Positions 17,646-25,807 are shown, counted from the first letter of the stretch. The stretch is DNA of 64,000 nucleotides from Streptomyces chromofuscus (GCF_015160875.1 NZ_CP063374.1:5583501-5647500); one strand, 5' to 3'. Numbers and translations: made by a program. Notes: generated by a model from the sequence alone, not told the origin.

Positions 17646-17868
17646 AAGGGGCGCGGGGCGCGACCAACCACAGTCGACCCGCGGCCGCCGACGACGATCA
17701 AGCGCCACCCCGCCCGTGCCCCCACCCCTCACCTGCACGGAATAGACGACACCAACCCCCGGTTTTGGGGGATGGCCCCAGTCCTGGCAGACTGGTACGT
17801 CGGCTCCGGTTCACGCTCCCGCACCCCGCGGCTGCGACCCGGCGCCCTCCCGAAATCTAGGAGACACC
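17646..17868 (+). promoter_or_regulatory. Promoter and leader of rpmE
   Basis: 223 bp with no gene. The stretch ttttgggggatggccccagt (17763-17782) and the following 80 bp could hold the promoter and a structured 5' leader. Ribosomal protein L31 genes of Actinobacteria are reported to have autoregulatory leader RNAs; I see GC-rich pairing potential but cannot assign the motif by eye. Confidence 0.35.
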
Positions 17869-18090
17869 TTGAAGCGCGACATCCACCCCGAGTACGTCGA
17901 GACGCAGGTCAGCTGCACCTGTGGCGCGTCGTTCACCACCCGTAGCACGATCGACTCCGGCACCATCCGGGCCGAGGTCTGCTCCGAGTGCCACCCGTTC
18001 TACACGGGCAAGCAGAAGATCCTCGACACCGGTGGCCGTGTGGCCCGCTTCGAGGCCCGCTTCGGCAAGGCTGCCGGCTCCAAGAAGTAG
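17869..18090 (+). CDS. rpmE: 50S ribosomal protein L31, zinc-binding type
   Basis: 73 residues from TTG 17869, with taggag six bases upstream. It belongs to the C-plus class: C16, C18, C38 and C41 (SCTCGASF and EVCSECHPFYTG) form the zinc site. KRDIHPEYVETQVSC, HPFYTGKQKILDTGGRV and the basic tail FGKAAGSKK are typical. In Streptomyces a second, cysteine-free L31 usually replaces this one during zinc starvation; that paralogue is not in this window. A hairpin with a T-run lies between it and prfA, so it is at least partly a single-gene unit. Confidence 0.98.
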   Translation: MKRDIHPEYVETQVSCTCGASFTTRSTIDSGTIRAEVCSECHPFYTGKQKILDTGGRVARFEARFGKAAGSKK

Positions 18091-18102
18091 CGAGCCCCAA
18101 TT

Positions 18103-18156
18103 CGCCGGTCCACGGCCGCGCCCCTTTCACCCGGGCGCGCCGGGACCGGCGTTTTT
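18103..18156 (+). terminator. Terminator with T-run after rpmE
   Basis: cgccggtcc (18103-18111) pairs with ggaccggcg (18143-18151), with further inner pairing of cgcgccc and gggcgcg, and is followed by ttttt. It is one of the few T-tailed terminators in the window. Confidence 0.8.
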
Positions 18157-18202
18157 GGTCGCCCGCCCACTTCACCCCCGTACGTATCCACAGGAGCCAG
18201 AG

Positions 18203-19270
18203 ATGTTCGAGGCCGTCGAGGAGCTCGTCGTCGAGCACGCCGACCTGGAGAAGAAGCTCGCCGACCCGTCGGTCCACGCCGACCAGGCCAACGCCCGCAA
18301 GCTGAACAAGCGGTACGCCGAGCTGACCCCGATCGTCGCCACGTACCGCTCCTGGAAGTCGTCCGGCGACGACATCGAGACGGCCCGCGAACTGGGCGCC
18401 GACGACCCGGAGTTCGCCGCCGAGGTCAAGGAGCTGGAGCAGCAGCGCGAGGAGCTGACGGAGAAGCTCCGCCTGTTGCTCGTTCCGCGCGACCCCAGCG
18501 ACGACAAGGACGTGATCCTCGAGATCAAGGCGGGCGCGGGCGGCGACGAGTCGGCGCTGTTCGCCGGCGACCTGCTGCGCATGTATCTGCGGTACGCCGA
18601 GCGCGTCGGCTGGAAGACCGAGATCATCGACGCCACCGAGTCCGAGCTGGGCGGTTACAAGGACGTCCAGGTCGCGGTGAAGGCGCGCGGGCAGATCGAG
18701 CCCGGGCAGGGTGTCTGGGCGCGGCTGAAGTACGAGGGCGGCGTGCACCGCGTGCAGCGCGTGCCGGCGACCGAGTCCCAGGGCCGTATCCACACCTCCG
18801 CGGCCGGCGTGCTCGTCACCCCCGAGGCCGAGGAGGTCGACGTCGAGATCAACCCGAACGACCTGCGCATCGACGTCTACCGCTCCTCCGGGCCCGGCGG
18901 CCAGTCCGTCAACACCACCGACTCCGCCGTGCGCATCACGCACATCCCCACCGGAGTCGTCGCCTCCTGCCAGAACGAGAAGAGCCAGCTGCAGAACAAG
19001 GAGCAGGCACTGCGTATCCTGCGCTCCAGGCTGCTCGCCATGGCGCAGGAGGAGGCGGAGAGGGAGGCCGCCGACGCCCGCCGCAGCCAGGTCCGCACCG
19101 TCGACCGCTCCGAGAAGATCCGCACGTACAACTTCCCGGAGAATCGCATCTCGGACCACCGCGTCGGCTTCAAGGCGTACAACCTGGACCAGGTCCTGGA
19201 CGGCGACCTCGACGCGGTGATCCAGGCCTGCGTCGACGCGGACTCGGCCGCCAAGCTCGCAGCCGCGTAA
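18203..19270 (+). CDS. prfA: Peptide chain release factor 1
   Basis: 355 residues from ATG 18203 with caggag upstream. It terminates translation at UAA and UAG. Domain 1 is helical (FEAVEELVVEHADLEKKL). The catalytic GGQ motif is residues 232-234 in SSGPGGQSVNTTDS, whose Gln is methylated by PrmC. The codon-recognition region follows the usual RF1 pattern. It is followed 29 bp later by prmC, so enzyme and substrate are encoded together. Confidence 0.98.
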   Translation: MFEAVEELVVEHADLEKKLADPSVHADQANARKLNKRYAELTPIVATYRSWKSSGDDIETARELGADDPEFAAEVKELEQQREELTEKLRLLLVPRDPSDDKDVILEIKAGAGGDESALFAGDLLRMYLRYAERVGWKTEIIDATESELGGYKDVQVAVKARGQIEPGQGVWARLKYEGGVHRVQRVPATESQGRIHTSAAGVLVTPEAEEVDVEINPNDLRIDVYRSSGPGGQSVNTTDSAVRITHIPTGVVASCQNEKSQLQNKEQALRILRSRLLAMAQEEAEREAADARRSQVRTVDRSEKIRTYNFPENRISDHRVGFKAYNLDQVLDGDLDAVIQACVDADSAAKLAAA

Positions 19271-19299
19271 GGCACTCACGAGTACGACGGAGGACGAGC

Positions 19300-20181
19300 G
19301 TGCAGCCATCTTTTGGGGGGCGACCCCCAAGTCCCCGCAGTCTGCTGCTCGCGGAGGTGGCCCAGGCCACCCAGCGGCTGGCCGACGCCGGCGTGCCCTC
19401 TCCGCGCACCGACGCGGAGGAGCTCGCCGCGTTCGTGCACGGCGTGAAGCGGGGCGAGTTGCACTCCGTGCAGGACTCCGACTTCGACGCCCGCTACTGG
19501 GAGGTCATCGCGCGCCGTGAGCAGCGCGAGCCGCTTCAGCACATCACCGGGCGGGCCTTCTTCCGGTACCTGGAACTCCAGGTCGGGCCCGGTGTGTTCG
19601 TGCCGCGTCCGGAGACGGAGTCCGTGGTCGGCTGGGCCATAGACGCCGTGCGCGCCATGGACGTCGTCGAGCCGCTGATCGTCGACCTGTGCACCGGCTC
19701 GGGCGCCATCGCGCTGGCGCTCGCCCAGGAGGTGCCGCGCTCCCGCGTGCACGCCGTGGAGCTGTCCGAAGAGGCGCTGCACTGGACCCGCAAGAACGTC
19801 GAGGGCTCCCGGGTCGACCTGCGGCAGGGAGACGCCCGGACCGCGTTCCCGGACCTCGACGGGCAGGTCGACCTGGTGATCTCCAACCCGCCGTACATCC
19901 CGCTCACCGAGTGGGAGTACGTCGCCCCCGAGGCCCGGGACTACGACCCCGACATGGCGCTGTTCTCCGGCGAGGACGGCCTCGACCTCATCCGCGGCCT
20001 GGAACGCACCGCGCACCGGCTGCTGCGCCCCGGCGGCGTGGTCGTCATCGAGCACGCCGACACCCAGGGCGGCCAGGTGCCGTGGATCTTCACCGAGGAG
20101 CGGGGGTGGGCCGACGCGGCCGACCATCCCGACCTCAACAACCGCCCGCGCTTCGCCACCGCCCGCAAGGCGCTGCCGTGA
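19300..20181 (+). CDS. prmC: Release factor glutamine methyltransferase
   Basis: 293 residues from GTG 19300, with ggaggac upstream. It methylates the GGQ glutamine of RF1 (encoded just upstream) and RF2 using SAM. An N-terminal helical domain is followed by a SAM-binding fold with VDLCTGSGAIALALA and the substrate motif NPPY at 196-199. The first dozen residues (MQPSFGGRPPSPRS) are odd: family members from Streptomyces usually start close to NLLLAEVAQATQRL. This extra stretch is encoded by a palindromic repeat of family B at 19310-19340 that seems to have inserted right after the start codon while keeping the frame. Domains otherwise intact. Its TGA overlaps a GTG micro-ORF. Confidence 0.95.
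   Translation: MQPSFGGRPPSPRSLLLAEVAQATQRLADAGVPSPRTDAEELAAFVHGVKRGELHSVQDSDFDARYWEVIARREQREPLQHITGRAFFRYLELQVGPGVFVPRPETESVVGWAIDAVRAMDVVEPLIVDLCTGSGAIALALAQEVPRSRVHAVELSEEALHWTRKNVEGSRVDLRQGDARTAFPDLDGQVDLVISNPPYIPLTEWEYVAPEARDYDPDMALFSGEDGLDLIRGLERTAHRLLRPGGVVVIEHADTQGGQVPWIFTEERGWADAADHPDLNNRPRFATARKALP
19310..19340. repeat. Short palindromic interspersed repeat, family B, copy 1 (inside the prmC start)
   Basis: The reverse strand reads gacttgggggtcgcccccca, matching the copy at 28402-28427 (tgggggtcgcccccagaccc). The core is a ggggg-tcg-ccccc palindrome. It supplies codons 4-14 of prmC. Confidence 0.65.
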
Positions 20182-20231
20182 GTACCGACCAGACTTCACC
20201 CCAGCAGTACGTGTACGAGGAGGCCCGCTAG
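20178..20231 (+). CDS. Possible 17-residue coupling micro-ORF
   Basis: GTG 20178 overlaps the prmC stop (GTGA) and opens a 17-codon frame, STDQTSPQQYVYEEAR plus start, closed by TAG two bases before the ATG of the next gene. The sequence gaggagg near its end is also the ribosome site of that gene, so translation of the micro-ORF could deliver ribosomes to it. No homologue is known to me; it may be only a spacer. Confidence 0.4.
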   Translation: MSTDQTSPQQYVYEEAR

Positions 20232-20233
20232 AC

Positions 20234-20881
20234 ATGGCACGGCGATACGACACCAACGACGCCACCGACCGCGTGACCGGTCTGCGTGAGGCCGCGTCCG
20301 CCGTCCGCCGTGGCGAGCTGGTGGTCCTCCCCACCGACACCGTGTACGGCATCGGCGCCGACGCGTTCTCCCCGGAGGCGGTCTCGGACCTGCTGGAGGC
20401 CAAGGGCCGGGGCCGCAACATGCCCACGCCCGTCCTCATTGGCTCCCCGAACACCCTGCACGGCCTGGTCACCGACTTCTCCGAGCTGGCCTGGGAGCTG
20501 GTCGACGCGTTCTGGCCGGGCGCGCTGACGCTGGTCGCCAAGCACCAGCCGTCGTTGCAGTGGGACCTGGGCGACACCCGGGGCACGGTCGCCGTGCGCA
20601 TGCCGCTGCACCCGGTGGCCATCGAGCTGCTCACCGAGGTCGGCCCCATGGCCGTGTCGTCGGCGAATCTCACCGGGCACCCGGCGCCGGAGGACTGCGA
20701 CGCCGCCCAGCAGATGCTCGGCGACTCCGTCTCCGTCTACCTCGACGGCGGCCCGACCCCCGGCAACGTGCCGTCCTCCATCGTCGACGTCTCCGGCTCC
20801 GTGCCCGTCCTGCTGCGTGAGGGCGCCCTCTCGCCGGACGAGCTGCGCAAGGTCGTACCCGACCTTGAGGTGGCCAATTGA
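20234..20881 (+). CDS. L-threonylcarbamoyladenylate synthase (Sua5/YrdC/TsaC family)
   Basis: 215 residues from ATG 20234. It condenses threonine, bicarbonate and ATP to threonylcarbamoyl-AMP for the t6A37 modification of ANN-decoding tRNAs. YrdC-domain features are seen throughout: AASAVRRGELVVLPTDTVYG, EAKGRGRNMPTPVLIGSP, DAFWPGALTLV, TVAVRMPLHPVAIELL and SSANLTGHPAPEDC. The length matches the short TsaC-like type with no C-terminal Sua5 domain. The stop overlaps the TTG start of the next gene (TTGA), indicating translational coupling within a prfA-prmC-tsaC-ptp run. Confidence 0.95.
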   Translation: MARRYDTNDATDRVTGLREAASAVRRGELVVLPTDTVYGIGADAFSPEAVSDLLEAKGRGRNMPTPVLIGSPNTLHGLVTDFSELAWELVDAFWPGALTLVAKHQPSLQWDLGDTRGTVAVRMPLHPVAIELLTEVGPMAVSSANLTGHPAPEDCDAAQQMLGDSVSVYLDGGPTPGNVPSSIVDVSGSVPVLLREGALSPDELRKVVPDLEVAN

Positions 20882-21558
20882 CAGCCCCTGAAGCGGGGCG
20901 TGGCATAGGCAACGGGGAAAGCGCGGCGGAGATCACGACGACCTTCGTGGGGCTTCCGCGCGACAGCTTCCGCATCCTCCACGTCAGCACCGGCAACGTG
21001 TGCCGCTCGCCCATCACCGAGCGGCTGACCCGGCATTTCGTGTCGCAGCGGCTCGGCGTCCTGGGCGGCGGGCTGATCGTGGAGAGCGCCGGCACCTGGG
21101 GCCACGAGGGCGCGCCCATGGAGGCCAACGCCGAGACGGTGCTGGCCGACTTCGGCGCGGACGCCTCCGGCTTCGTGGGCCGGGAGCTGCTGGATGAGCA
21201 CGTGATCCGTGCCGACCTGGTGCTCACCGCGACCCGTGACCACCGCGCCCAGGTCATCTCGATGGGCCACTCGGCGGGGCTGCGCACCTTCACGCTGAAG
21301 GAGTTCACCCGGCTGGTGAAGGCCATCGACCCGGCGACGCTTCCGCCGCTGGAGGACGGGGTGGTGACGCGGGCCCGCGCGCTGGTCCGGGCCGCCGCCG
21401 CCCTGCGGGGCTGGCTGCTGGCGCCCACCGCCGAGGCCGACGAGGTGTACGACCCGTACGGGGCACCGCTGACGTTCTTCCGCTCGGTCGGCGACGAGAT
21501 ACACCAGGCGCTGGACCCCGTGGTGACAGCACTGACCGGGGTGGCGGCGCGGACCTGA
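20878..21558 (+). CDS. LMW protein-tyrosine-phosphatase family protein, predicted inactive (Cys to Ser)
   Basis: 226 residues from TTG 20878, which overlaps the previous stop. It has the low-molecular-weight phosphotyrosine phosphatase fold: P-loop HVSTGNVCRSPITE (35-48), VESAGTWGHEGAPM, and a C-terminal acid loop VYDPYG. The catalytic loop of the family is C-T-G-N-x-C-R-S; here the nucleophilic first Cys is Ser37 (codon agc at 20986-20988), while C42, R43, S44 and the DP pair are kept. Without the thiol it should not form the phosphocysteine intermediate, so it may bind phospho-protein or act differently. The coupling to a tRNA-modification gene is conserved in Streptomyces as I recall. About 60 residues longer than typical family members. 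Confidence 0.85.
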   Translation: MTAPEAGRGIGNGESAAEITTTFVGLPRDSFRILHVSTGNVCRSPITERLTRHFVSQRLGVLGGGLIVESAGTWGHEGAPMEANAETVLADFGADASGFVGRELLDEHVIRADLVLTATRDHRAQVISMGHSAGLRTFTLKEFTRLVKAIDPATLPPLEDGVVTRARALVRAAAALRGWLLAPTAEADEVYDPYGAPLTFFRSVGDEIHQALDPVVTALTGVAART

Positions 21559-22090
21559 CGGGGCGCGGCGCGGCGGAGCTGTGCCGCGTTGCGGCGGGGC
21601 GGAGCTGTGCCGCGTTGCGGCGGGGCGGAGCTGTGCCGCGTTGCGGCGGGGCGGACCTGAGCGGCGTTGTCGGGCGGTCTGAGCAGGGGGGTGCGGCGCG
21701 GACCTGCGTCGGGGAGTTGCGGCGCGGACGTGAGTGGGGCGGCTGCGCGGCGGACCTCAGCGGCGTTGTGGTTCGGGCGTGAGCGGGGTGGTGGCGGCTT
21801 CAGCGGGGGTGGCGGGGCGGATCTCAGTGGTGCTTGTGGCGCGGGTGTGGGCGGGGGTGTGTTTCGGGCCTGGGCGGGGTGGTGGCGGCCTGAGCGGGGG
21901 TGGCGGGGCGGATCTCAGTGGTGCTTGTGGCGCGGGTGTGGGCGGGGGTGTGGTTCGGGCGTGAGCGGGGTGGTGGCGGCCTCAAGGGGTTGAGGCGCGG
22001 ACCCGAGTGGGGTGTGGCCGGGCTTCGAACGGGGTTGCGGCGCGGACCTGAACGGGGCGATGGCGCGGGGCCGAGCCAGGCGGTGGGCCG
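21559..22090. repeat. G-rich tandem repeat field upstream of glyA
   Basis: Almost the whole gap is repetitive and purine-skewed (G on the plus strand). At 21575-21652 a 26-bp unit (starting ggagctgtgccgcgttgcgg) is present three times exactly. At about 21780-21990 a 91-bp unit is present about 2.4 times: gcggggtggtggcgg recurs at 21783, 21874 and 21965, and ggcggatctcagtggtgctt recurs 91 bp apart. Related gcggacctgagcgg fragments fill the rest. Open frames across it are produced by the base composition; a 91-bp period is not a multiple of three, so copies cannot share a reading frame. No gene is credible here. Confidence 0.85.
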
Positions 22091-22188
22091 GCACGCGTGC
22101 CGCAAGGCCGCCACCCTGCGACAGCGGGCGCCCGCGGCGGCACCGGCCTACATTGGACCTACGTCAACGCCGACGCCCGGAGTCCACC

Positions 22189-23427
22189 ATGCCGGTCACC
22201 CATGCCCCCGAGGCCGATCTCCTGCGGCGCCAGGACCCCGAGCTCGCCGAGATCCTGCTCGGGGAGCTGGACCGGCAGTCGACCACCCTCCAGCTGATCG
22301 CCGCCGAGAACTTCACCTCACCGGCCGTCCTGGCCGCCCTGGGCTCGCCGCTGGCCAACAAGTACGCGGAGGGCTATCCGGGATCCCGCTACCACGGCGG
22401 CTGCGAGATCGTCGACGTGGCCGAGCGCCTGGCCGTGCAGCGCGCCAAGACACTGTTCGGCGCCGATCACGCCAACGTCCAGTCCCACTCGGGCAGTTCG
22501 GCCGTGCTGGCCGCCTACGCCGCCCTGCTGCGCCCCGGCGACACGGTCCTCGCCCTCGGCCTGTCCTACGGCGGCCACCTCACCCACGGCTCGCCCGCCA
22601 ACTTCTCCGGCCGCTGGTTCGACTTCGTCGGCTACGGCGTCGACGAGGAGACCGGCCTCATCGCCTACGACCAGGTCCGCACCCTGGCCCGCACGCACCG
22701 CCCCAAGGCGATCGTGTGCGGCTCGATCGCCTACCCGCGGCACATCGACTACGCCTACTTCCGCGAGGTCGCCGACGAGGTGGGCGCCTACCTCATCGCC
22801 GACGCGGCCCACCCCATCGGCCTGGTCGCCGGGGGAGCGGCGCCCAGTCCGGTGCCGTACGCCGACATCGTGTGCGCCACCACCCACAAGGTGCTGCGCG
22901 GACCGCGCGGCGGCATGCTGCTGTGCGGCGCCGAGTTCGCCGAACGCGTCGACCGGGCCGTCTTCCCCTTCACCCAGAGCGGCGCCCAGATGCACAGCGT
23001 CGCCGCCAAGGCCGTCGCCTTCGGCGAGGCCGCGACACCGGCCTTCCAGGCGTACGCCCATCAGGTGGTCGCCAACGCCCGGTCCCTGGCCGCCGCACTC
23101 ACCGCCGAGGGGCTCGCCGTCACCACCGGCGGCACGGACACCCACCTCATCACCGCCGACCCGGTCCCGCTCGGCGTCGACGGCCGCACCGCCCGCGGCC
23201 GGCTGGCCGCCGCCGGCATGATCCTCGACTGCTGCGCCCTGCCGCACGCCGACGCCCGCGGCCTGCGCCTGGGCACCGCCGCCGTCACCACCCAGGGGAT
23301 GGGGGAGGGCGAGATGGCCCGGATCGCCAAGCTGCTCGCCGAGGTGCTGCGGGACCAGGCCGACGCCCGGCAGGTGCGGGAGGAAGTACGGGAACTGGCA
23401 GAGGGATTTCCGCCGTATCCGCGCTGA
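22189..23427 (+). CDS. glyA: Serine hydroxymethyltransferase
   Basis: 412 residues from ATG 22189. A PLP enzyme interconverting serine plus tetrahydrofolate and glycine plus methylene-tetrahydrofolate. LQLIAAENFTSPAVLAALGS, NKYAEGYPGSRYHGG, NVQSHSGSSAVLAAYAAL and the PLP lysine K234 in TTHKVLRGPRGG are intact. The start is set by the family N-terminus; the frame is open upstream only because of the repeat field. No strong ribosome site is seen, and tacatt at 22149-22154 may be a -10. Streptomyces usually carry a second glyA; this one clusters with wecA-like and atp genes. Confidence 0.95.
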   Translation: MPVTHAPEADLLRRQDPELAEILLGELDRQSTTLQLIAAENFTSPAVLAALGSPLANKYAEGYPGSRYHGGCEIVDVAERLAVQRAKTLFGADHANVQSHSGSSAVLAAYAALLRPGDTVLALGLSYGGHLTHGSPANFSGRWFDFVGYGVDEETGLIAYDQVRTLARTHRPKAIVCGSIAYPRHIDYAYFREVADEVGAYLIADAAHPIGLVAGGAAPSPVPYADIVCATTHKVLRGPRGGMLLCGAEFAERVDRAVFPFTQSGAQMHSVAAKAVAFGEAATPAFQAYAHQVVANARSLAAALTAEGLAVTTGGTDTHLITADPVPLGVDGRTARGRLAAAGMILDCCALPHADARGLRLGTAAVTTQGMGEGEMARIAKLLAEVLRDQADARQVREEVRELAEGFPPYPR

Positions 23428-23555
23428 GCGGGGGTAGCAGGCATCCGTGCACAGCCACACGTGCAACCATCGTCGCTACCCGGAAGTCCCCATCCATATG
23501 CGTCCCTCGCTAGGGTGTGGGGCTGAGATGGCCAGCGAGACCTGTGGGGAAGCCC

Positions 23556-24860
23556 GTGCGTGAATACCTGCTGACGCTCTGCATCACGGCCGCGGTGACG
23601 TACCTGCTGACAGGGCCGGTGCGGAAGTTCGCGATCGTGGCCGGAGCGATGCCGCAGATCCGGGCGCGTGACGTGCACCGGGAACCCACTCCACGGCTCG
23701 GCGGGATCGCGATGTTCTTCGGCCTGTGCGCGGGCCTGCTGGTCGCCGACCACCTCACCAACCTCAGTGAGGTCTTCGAGAAGTCCAACGAGCCCCGCGC
23801 CCTGCTCTCCGGAGCGGCGCTGATCTGGCTCATCGGCGTGCTGGACGACAAGTTCGAGATCGACGCCCTGATCAAGCTGGGCGGACAGATGATCGCCGCC
23901 GGCGTGATGGTGGTGCAGGGCCTGACGATCCTGTGGCTGCCGGTGCCGGGCGTCGGCACGGTCGCGCTGACCCAGTGGCAGGGCACGCTGCTGACGGTGG
24001 CGCTGGTCGTCATCACCATCAACGCGGTCAACTTCGTCGACGGCCTGGACGGCTTGGCGGCGGGCATGGTGTGCATCGCGTCCGCCGCGTTCTTCATGTA
24101 CGCCTACCGCATCTGGTACTCGTACGGCATCGAGGCCGCCGCCCCGGCCACCCTGTTCGCGGCGATCCTGATGGGCATGTGCCTCGGCTTCCTGCCGCAC
24201 AACATGCACCCCGCGCGCATCTTCATGGGCGACTCGGGCTCGATGCTGATCGGCCTGGTCCTGGCCGCCGGTGCGATCTCGGTCACCGGGCAGGTCGACC
24301 CGGACGTGATGAACCTGTTCTCCGGGTCGGAGCGCAACACCGTGCACCAGACGGTCCCGGTGTACATCCCGCTGCTGCTGCCGTTGACCATCATCGCGAT
24401 CCCGGCCGCCGACCTGGTCCTCGCGATCGTGCGCCGCACCTGGCGCGGCCAGTCCCCGTTCGCCGCCGACCGGGGGCACCTGCACCACCGGCTGCTGGAG
24501 ATCGGCCACTCGCACAGCCGGGCCGTGCTGATCATGTACTTCTGGTCGGCGCTGATCGCCTTCGGTGCGCTCACCTACTCGGTGAACTCGGCGTCCATGT
24601 GGATCGTGCTGAGCGTGGTGCTGCTCAGCGCCCTCGGACTGCTCATGCTGCTGCTGCCCCGCTTCACCCCGCGCGCGCCGCTGTGGGCCGAGCACCTCGT
24701 GCCGCCGCGCTACCGCCGGCGCAGGGTCGTCGTGCCGCCCGCGGCCGAGGTCCCGGTGGAGGCTCCGGCCGAGGAGGAGGACCGAACGCCGGTCGCCGTC
24801 GGCGTCTCCGGAGTCAACGGAGCGACCGCCGCGGGCCCCCGCTCGCGCTTCACAAGGTAA
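23556..24860 (+). CDS. WecA/MraY-family polyprenyl-phosphate sugar-1-phosphate transferase
   Basis: 434 residues from GTG 23556 (MREYLLTLCITAAVTYLL). A multi-pass membrane enzyme, about ten to eleven helices, that transfers a UDP-sugar phosphate to undecaprenyl phosphate. RDVHREPTPRLGGIAMF, the Mg-binding LIGVLDDKFEIDAL, the catalytic NFVDGLDGLAAG, MGDSGSMLIG and the His-rich GHLHHRLLEIGHSHSRAV loop are typical of the WecA/TagO branch rather than MraY. The C-terminal 65 residues are Pro/Glu/Val-rich and cytoplasmic. Probably primes a cell-wall glycopolymer; the LCP protein at 16509 could attach it. It lies directly before the ATP synthase operon. Confidence 0.9.
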   Translation: MREYLLTLCITAAVTYLLTGPVRKFAIVAGAMPQIRARDVHREPTPRLGGIAMFFGLCAGLLVADHLTNLSEVFEKSNEPRALLSGAALIWLIGVLDDKFEIDALIKLGGQMIAAGVMVVQGLTILWLPVPGVGTVALTQWQGTLLTVALVVITINAVNFVDGLDGLAAGMVCIASAAFFMYAYRIWYSYGIEAAAPATLFAAILMGMCLGFLPHNMHPARIFMGDSGSMLIGLVLAAGAISVTGQVDPDVMNLFSGSERNTVHQTVPVYIPLLLPLTIIAIPAADLVLAIVRRTWRGQSPFAADRGHLHHRLLEIGHSHSRAVLIMYFWSALIAFGALTYSVNSASMWIVLSVVLLSALGLLMLLLPRFTPRAPLWAEHLVPPRYRRRRVVVPPAAEVPVEAPAEEEDRTPVAVGVSGVNGATAAGPRSRFTR

Positions 24861-24940
24861 GAATCTGACTAAGGCATTGCCAAGCCGTGGGGGAACGAAG
24901 GCCCCAATACCAGACAACTCGGCTCGGTTTCTGCACAGAC

Positions 24941-24972
24941 GCGCACTGTCACCCTCATGTGTGACAGTGCGC
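24941..24972. terminator. 12-bp perfect hairpin between the wecA-like gene and atpI
   Basis: gcgcactgtcac (24941-24952) pairs with gtgacagtgcgc (24961-24972) across an eight-base loop. It is probably a terminator 80 bp after the transferase gene. The AT-richer stretch that follows, around tacggt at 25010-25015, may hold the atp promoter, which I cannot define. Confidence 0.65.
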
Positions 24973-25144
24973 ACACCTCCAGGTAAAGACCTCATCAAAT
25001 AGTTTGTGATACGGTTCACGAGAACCCCCGGACAGAGCTGAAGGACCGTGGTGCGACGGTCCACCGGCATGAGGTTCTCTCTCGACCCGGGACTACGCTC
25101 GTCCATGACGACACCCTGCCCCCTGTGAAAGCGGAGTTGCCGCC

Positions 25145-25582
25145 ATGCCGTCCAATGACGCCCGGAACCTGTTGCAGACAGCTGCGCCCGCAGCCGCTGT
25201 CGGTGTGGTCACGGTCGCCGTCAGCGGCGCGGTCGCCGGCGGCAAGGGCGCGCTCGGCGCGGCCGTCGGCACGGTGCTGGCCATCCTCTTCATGGGAATC
25301 GGCCTGTTCGTTCTCCAGTGGACGGCAAAAACGCTCCCCCAGCTGTTCCAGGCCATGGGGATGATGCTCTACGTCGCCCAGCTCCTGCTGCTCCTGATCT
25401 TCGTCGCCCTCTTCAAGGACACCTCCCTCTTCCATCCGAAGACGTTCGCCGTCGGTCTCGTCGTCGCGACCGTCGTGTGGATGGCCGCGCAGGCCCGTGC
25501 GCACATGAAGGCCAAGATCTTCTACGTCGATCCGGAGCCCTCGAAGAGCGAGAAGCCCGAGAAGACAGGGCCGTCGTCGTGA
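25145..25582 (+). CDS. atpI: ATP synthase accessory protein I
   Basis: 145 residues from ATG 25145. A small membrane protein with four predicted helices (AAVGVVTVAVSGAVAGG, GTVLAILFMGIGLFVLQW, MMLYVAQLLLLLIFVALF, FAVGLVVATVVWMAAQA) and a charged tail ending in EKTGPSS. AtpI proteins help assemble the c-ring. It opens the ATP synthase operon; the gap to atpB is 225 bp, long enough for a second promoter. Confidence 0.9.
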   Translation: MPSNDARNLLQTAAPAAAVGVVTVAVSGAVAGGKGALGAAVGTVLAILFMGIGLFVLQWTAKTLPQLFQAMGMMLYVAQLLLLLIFVALFKDTSLFHPKTFAVGLVVATVVWMAAQARAHMKAKIFYVDPEPSKSEKPEKTGPSS

Positions 25583-25807
25583 GGAGTAGGGGCGCGATAA
25601 AGGCCAGTGAGAACTCCTGCTATCGTCCGGTGCCAACTGCGGCATCGCGGGCGCGGGCATCCGAGCTGACGCCTGCTCGATCGCGAGGCTTGATGTCCCC
25701 CAGCCGCCCCCACATCCGTAACACCAGTCCGGTGCCGACCCGCGGCCGTGTGCCGCGCCGACACAACGAGGTTGCCGTACCCATGCGTCACGCCGAAGGA
25801 GCCCGTG

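Noticed and set aside
21667..21993. 108-codon Gly-rich frame upstream of glyA
   Set aside because: It lies in the tandem repeat field, whose 91-bp period shifts frame with every copy.
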